Shown one piece after another: positions 35,414 to 38,884 of a stretch of DNA of 38,884 bases. This stretch comes from CAZOZP01 sp964584325 (GTDB lineage Bacteria; Bacteroidota; Ignavibacteria; Ignavibacteriales; Melioribacteraceae): the NCBI GenBank assembly GCA_964584325.1, contig CAZOZP010000032.1:1-38884 (forward strand). The letters are read 5' to 3'. The notes beneath the pieces were generated by a model. That model saw only the letters and a list, made by a program, of their open reading frames with translations, made no database searches and was not told the origin of the DNA. Made by a program: the position numbers and the translations under genes. Positions within the stretch are counted from its first letter, which is position 1. Each line of letters starts with the position of its first letter.

Positions 35414-36100
35414 ATGAAAAAAGCGGTTGTACTTTCAAGCGGCGGATTGGATTCAACTACTTTGCTTGCTTATGTTAAGAATGAAGGCTTTGAAATATAC
35501 AGTTTATCCTTCAATTATGGTCAAAGGCATATTTGCGAATTGCAGGCGGCAGAAAAAGCAGCCTCTTTTTTTGGCTGTAAACGTCACCTTCTAATTACTA
35601 CTGATTTAAGACTAATGGGCGGCTCTGCATTAACATCTGATATTGATGTTCCCAAAAACAGAACGGCAGATTCTGAAACAGATATTCCTGTAACTTATGT
35701 ACCTGCCAGGAACACAATATTTCTTTCATTTGCATTAGGCTGGGCAGAAATAACGGGAGCAGATGATATATTTATTGGTGTAAATGCTTTGGATTATTCC
35801 GGATATCCTGATTGCCGGCCGGAGTTTATTGAAGCTTATGAGAAAATGGCAAATCTTGCAACAAAAGCAGGTACTGCTGAAGGAAGAAAAATCAGAATTT
35901 CGGCTCCTCTGATGAAAATGCATAAGGCTGAAATTATTAAACTAGGAATGTCTTTAGGGGTTGATTATTCAATAACTCATTCTTGTTATGATCCTGATGA
36001 AAGTGGTTCAGCCTGTGGTGAATGCGACAGCTGCATTTTAAGATTAAAGGGATTTGAAGAAGCCGGATTGTCTGATCCGATAAGATACAGAAAAAGATGA
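35414..36100 (+). CDS. queC: 7-cyano-7-deazaguanine synthase
   Basis: Converts 7-carboxy-7-deazaguanine to preQ0 with ammonia and ATP, in queuosine synthesis. The 228-residue protein has the ATP-pyrophosphatase loop SSGGLDS (8-14), FNYGQRH, YVPARNT, and the zinc cysteines Cys191, Cys201, Cys204 and Cys207 (CYDPDESGSACGECDSC). CGGAGA lies 5 bases before the ATG. The stop overlaps queE by four bases (ATGA), so the two consecutive pathway steps are coupled. Confidence 0.97.
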   Translation: MKKAVVLSSGGLDSTTLLAYVKNEGFEIYSLSFNYGQRHICELQAAEKAASFFGCKRHLLITTDLRLMGGSALTSDIDVPKNRTADSETDIPVTYVPARNTIFLSFALGWAEITGADDIFIGVNALDYSGYPDCRPEFIEAYEKMANLATKAGTAEGRKIRISAPLMKMHKAEIIKLGMSLGVDYSITHSCYDPDESGSACGECDSCILRLKGFEEAGLSDPIRYRKR

Positions 36101-36729
36101 GCTACTCAGTTAAAGAAATATTCTATACTCTGCAGGGCGAAGGGGCAAATACCGGCAGACCGGCTGTTTTTTGCCGTTTTTCCGGATGTAACTTATGGTC
36201 AGGACTGGAAAAAGACAGAGCTGCGGCAATATGCAGTTTCTGCGATACAGATTTTATCGGAATAGACGGACAAAACGGTGGAAAATATAAGACTGCCGAG
36301 GAATTGTCAGATAAAATTCTGAGTCTTTGGCCGAATGATGCCAAAAATTGTTTTGTTGTATTTACCGGCGGAGAACCTTTGCTTCAGATTGATTCTGATT
36401 TGATTAAAGAATGCAAATCAAAAAAGATTATTTTGGCTGTTGAAACTAACGGAACAATAATTCCGCCTGACGGAATAGACTGGGTTTGCGTTAGTCCGAA
36501 AGCAGGAACAAAGACGGTTTTGGTAAAAGGTAATGAAATAAAAATTGCATATCCTCAGGAAGGATTAAATCCTGTTGATTTTGCTAATCATGATTTCGAT
36601 TATTTTTATATTCAGCCTATAGATAATAATAATAAAATGCAAAACACATTAGCCGCAATCAACTTCTGTAAGAGCACTCCCAAATGGAGATTAAGTATTC
36701 AGGCTCATAAAATTCTAAACATTCCATAA
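36097..36729 (+). CDS. queE: 7-carboxy-7-deazaguanine synthase (radical SAM)
   Basis: Ring-contracting radical SAM enzyme that makes 7-carboxy-7-deazaguanine from carboxytetrahydropterin. The 210-residue protein begins with the substrate-binding FYTLQGEGANTGRPAVF and has the cluster motif Cys31-x14-Cys46-x2-Cys49, the extended QueE form rather than the usual CxxxCxxC. FTGGEPLLQ, the SAM-binding GGE motif, follows. queD and the later queuosine genes are not in the window. Confidence 0.96.
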   Translation: MSYSVKEIFYTLQGEGANTGRPAVFCRFSGCNLWSGLEKDRAAAICSFCDTDFIGIDGQNGGKYKTAEELSDKILSLWPNDAKNCFVVFTGGEPLLQIDSDLIKECKSKKIILAVETNGTIIPPDGIDWVCVSPKAGTKTVLVKGNEIKIAYPQEGLNPVDFANHDFDYFYIQPIDNNNKMQNTLAAINFCKSTPKWRLSIQAHKILNIP

Positions 36730-36830
36730 AATTAATAAAAAGCAATACAAAAATTTTTAAGGTTTTTTTCGAATTTAACTTCAATACAATCCTTTATCAA
36801 TAATAAAAAAATTGAAGCAAAGAGGGAATT

Positions 36831-37772
36831 ATGTACGAAGTAAAATCAGAAGTGAAAGATGAATTGTTGTTAAAAGAAATATTCACATCACTGTTGCAGA
36901 AAAGAAAAAGAATACCTGTGAAATATGTGATGATGAATCCTCCTGCCAAATTTGAATTAGATAGCCTTGATGATTTAATCTTCAACAGACAAGTCGAATA
37001 TGAGCTTTTTAATCAGAATATTGACGAAATCGTAAGATTGAATGACGAAGAAACTGCTCTGATTGAATTCGGATGCGGTGACAGCCGACTAACAAATTTG
37101 ATTATTGAAAGGGATTTGGGAATTAGGTCGTTTGTTGCCGTGGACCCTTCGAAAGAAAAACTTGAGGAAGCAGTAATAAATCTTAAACAAGAATACCCCT
37201 GGATGAAAATACTTTCAGTTAATGAAGATTTTGCGAGATTTGTTTCATTGCCGGATGAAGCAGTTGAAGACTACAGGCTCTTTGTAATACCATCAGGAAA
37301 ACTTTGCAAATATACCATGCATGAAACCAAAATTATTCTTAAAAGAATAAGCTGTCTTTCAGGCGGAAAAGGCAGTCTGATTGCCGGAATAGAATTGCTT
37401 GAAAGAAGACAGGATTTAATGCACTTATTCAGAGATAAACATAAAGAATTTGAAACTTATAACAAGGCACTGCTTAAGAGTATCGGAAATTTAACCGGGG
37501 GGTATATAGACCTAAGTGTTTTCAGGTATGATTATATTATTAATGACGATTTGAACAGAATAGAAGTCGGACTTGAATGCACAGAAGATACAATACTTAC
37601 AATCCAAAATGAAGAAATTGAAATTAAGAAGGCTGAATTTATAATTACTATGCTTTTTTATAAGTATTCGATAGACGAAATAAAAGCTATTGCTTCAGAG
37701 TATTTTAATGTAAATCACTATTGGATTGATGAGAAAAAGCATTATGCATTAATGTTTTTCACAAAACAGTAA
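36831..37772 (+). CDS. EgtD-like SAM-dependent methyltransferase (divergent)
   Basis: The 313-residue protein has SAM motif I EFGCGDSR (79-86), acidic residue Asp105 (VAVDPS) and EYPWMKI (121-127). It also has a C-terminal half laid out as in histidine N-alpha-methyltransferase EgtD (AGIELLERRQDLMHLF, NKALLKSIGNLTGGYID, a beta hairpin, then HYALMFF at the end). Two EgtD hallmarks are changed: the N-terminal YDxxGSxLFxxI segment reads FELDSLDDLIFNRQVE, and the usual GSTIGNF is replaced by IPSGKLCKYT. Substrate specificity is therefore probably different, and no egtB is nearby. AGAGGGA lies 4 bases before the ATG. It follows queE after 101 bases and is likely transcribed separately. Confidence 0.78.
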   Translation: MYEVKSEVKDELLLKEIFTSLLQKRKRIPVKYVMMNPPAKFELDSLDDLIFNRQVEYELFNQNIDEIVRLNDEETALIEFGCGDSRLTNLIIERDLGIRSFVAVDPSKEKLEEAVINLKQEYPWMKILSVNEDFARFVSLPDEAVEDYRLFVIPSGKLCKYTMHETKIILKRISCLSGGKGSLIAGIELLERRQDLMHLFRDKHKEFETYNKALLKSIGNLTGGYIDLSVFRYDYIINDDLNRIEVGLECTEDTILTIQNEEIEIKKAEFIITMLFYKYSIDEIKAIASEYFNVNHYWIDEKKHYALMFFTKQ

Positions 37773-37850
37773 AAATAATTGTGTTTTCGTTAAATATTTG
37801 TTCTTATACACCGATTATTTATGCCAGAAGATAAATATTTGACATAGCTA

Positions 37851-38714
37851 ATGGGCATAGTGAGATCATATTACAGAAACGGGAAAATTCGTTCAGAAAA
37901 ACAGTACAGCAACGGATTGTTAAACGGAAAAACCAAACTTTTTAGTGAGGAAGGTAATCTGATACAATCCATTGATTACAAAAATAATATGAAAAACGGA
38001 TTAAGCCGTATATATTATCTGAACGGCTCAATAAAAATTGAAATGGAGTTTATCAATAATATTCAAAACGGAGTTACAAAGTATTACTACGATAACGGCG
38101 AACTTAAAACAGAAATGAATTTTGTTAACGGACTAAGAGAAGGCTATGCGAAATCATATTACCGTTCCGGAGTAATAAAGATTGAAGAAAGTATCATAAA
38201 TGACAAAAGAGAAGGTGTTACAAAAACTTTTTACAGAAGCGGCAATATAAAAGGTGTTTGGAGATATAAAAACGGGTTGCCGCATGGCTCTTCAAAGTTT
38301 TATTATGAAAACGGTAGCGTACTTGGCGAGAAAAGTTTTAATGACGGATATGAAGAGGGTGTTACCAGAATATTCTATCCTGACGGTTCAATAAAAGAAG
38401 AAATTCATTACAGCAAAGGGAAAAGAGAAGGTATTACAAGAGCTTACAATTCAGACGGCAGTCTTAAGTATGAAAAGAAATTTGAAATGGGGAAATCTGA
38501 ACATCCGGTTATAACACAAAAAATTCCTCCGGCAATTTATCCTAAGCAGAATAAAAAGATTAAAGCAGAAAACAAAAAGTCGATTACTGAAGAAAAAAGC
38601 CAAATAGAGGCTATGCGGAGAAAAGTACGAATGAAAAACCGTATTGCTGCAGCTTTTATAATATTTACGATTATTTCGCTCGGATTAGTCGTATTTAAAA
38701 TTTTATCAAAATAA
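37851..38714 (+). CDS. Tail-anchored MORN/YwqK-type repeat protein
   Basis: The 287-residue protein is built of nine repeats of 24 residues (about 2-217) on the pattern GxTKxYYxNGxIKxExxYxNGxxx, the MORN_2 variant seen in YwqK-type proteins. A Lys-rich linker (about 220-260) follows, and then one hydrophobic segment (about 265-284) before the final KILSK. There is no signal peptide, so the repeats should face the cytoplasm with the C-terminus in the membrane. Some database entries call YwqK proteins antitoxins, but no toxin gene is adjacent. MORN repeats often bind lipid or protein; no function can be assigned. No clear ribosome site precedes the ATG. Confidence 0.88.
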   Translation: MGIVRSYYRNGKIRSEKQYSNGLLNGKTKLFSEEGNLIQSIDYKNNMKNGLSRIYYLNGSIKIEMEFINNIQNGVTKYYYDNGELKTEMNFVNGLREGYAKSYYRSGVIKIEESIINDKREGVTKTFYRSGNIKGVWRYKNGLPHGSSKFYYENGSVLGEKSFNDGYEEGVTRIFYPDGSIKEEIHYSKGKREGITRAYNSDGSLKYEKKFEMGKSEHPVITQKIPPAIYPKQNKKIKAENKKSITEEKSQIEAMRRKVRMKNRIAAAFIIFTIISLGLVVFKILSK

Positions 38715-38779
38715 TTATCCTGCCCATTAAACCGATTATTAAAAATTTCATCTAATCAGGAAAATAAATTAAGGTATTT

Positions 38780-38884
38780 ATGAAAAATATATTGGTATTG
38801 CTATTGTTTGTTCTGTTGAATAATGTGATAATATCTCAATCAGGTCAGCCCGGCCGAGAAATTCCGTCGAAAGGAGCCTTCACA
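38780..38884 (+). CDS. N-terminus of an exported protein, truncated by the window end
   Basis: An ATG with AAGG 5 bases upstream starts a 35-codon open frame running off the window. It begins MKN followed by a strongly hydrophobic stretch (about 4-18) and a polar region SQSGQPG, a typical signal peptide probably cut after Ser19. The mature protein is too short here to identify. Confidence 0.75.
   Translation, partial: MKNILVLLLFVLLNNVIISQSGQPGREIPSKGAFT

Noticed and set aside
36779..36817. CTTCAAT/ATTGAAG inverted repeat before the EgtD-like gene
   Set aside because: Seven pairs with a 25-base AT-rich loop; could be an operator but nothing else supports it.
37851..38714. Toxin-antitoxin system, because YwqK-type repeats are sometimes labelled antitoxins
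   Set aside because: No small toxin-like gene lies next to it, and the label rests on weak database inheritance.

Overview
The window is an AT-rich, densely packed bacterial chromosome segment, most likely from a metagenome assembly because it holds a run of 10 N. The genes point to a Gram-negative of the Bacteroidota/Chlorobiota/Ignavibacteriota group. The evidence is a class II (B12-dependent) ribonucleotide reductase as the only reductase seen, a type-2 IleRS, a mitochondrial-like citrate synthase, an ileS-dksA-lspA-rluD gene order, lipoproteins and an outer-membrane barrel, and several candidate promoters of the Bacteroidota TTTG/TAnnTTTG kind. DivIVA in such a cell favours an Ignavibacteriota-like lineage. 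This placement is inference; no rRNA gene is present to settle it.

Layout. Positions 1-111 hold a 21-bp tandem repeat cut by the window edge. malQ follows on the minus strand with its own terminator. After an AT-rich 302-base gap that may encode a tiny lipoprotein come nrdJ (1990-5565) and a tight same-strand cluster: yggS, divIVA (interrupted by the N gap), a purine nucleoside phosphorylase, an unknown four-TM coiled-coil protein, ileS, a dksA/traR-type gene, lspA and rluD (to 13613). A small lipoprotein gene stands alone at 13748. A second tight cluster (14396-22578) holds an M1-peptidase-like protein without its metal-binding residues, its membrane partner, def, fmt, a cystathionine beta-synthase-type enzyme, and hpnC-hpnD-hpnE for squalene synthesis. 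Citrate synthase follows, then a 1595-residue protein joining an acyl/AMP ligase, a long uncharacterised region with a kinase-like segment, and a GNAT domain. pyrG is coupled to a secreted TPR protein. A PAS sensor kinase and a minus-strand outer-membrane barrel converge on a shared hairpin. The right end has queC-queE, a divergent EgtD-type methyltransferase, a tail-anchored MORN-type repeat protein, and the first 35 codons of an exported protein.

Most of the window is housekeeping: translation initiation and aminoacylation (def, fmt, ileS), rRNA and tRNA modification (rluD, queC, queE), nucleotide metabolism (nrdJ, pnp, pyrG), lipoprotein maturation (lspA) and central carbon (gltA, malQ). 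The least explained pieces are the giant ligase-GNAT protein, the pseudo-peptidase/membrane pair, the DivIVA-associated membrane coiled-coil protein, the EgtD-like enzyme and the tail-anchored repeat protein. No CRISPR array, transposase, tRNA, rRNA or phage gene was seen.
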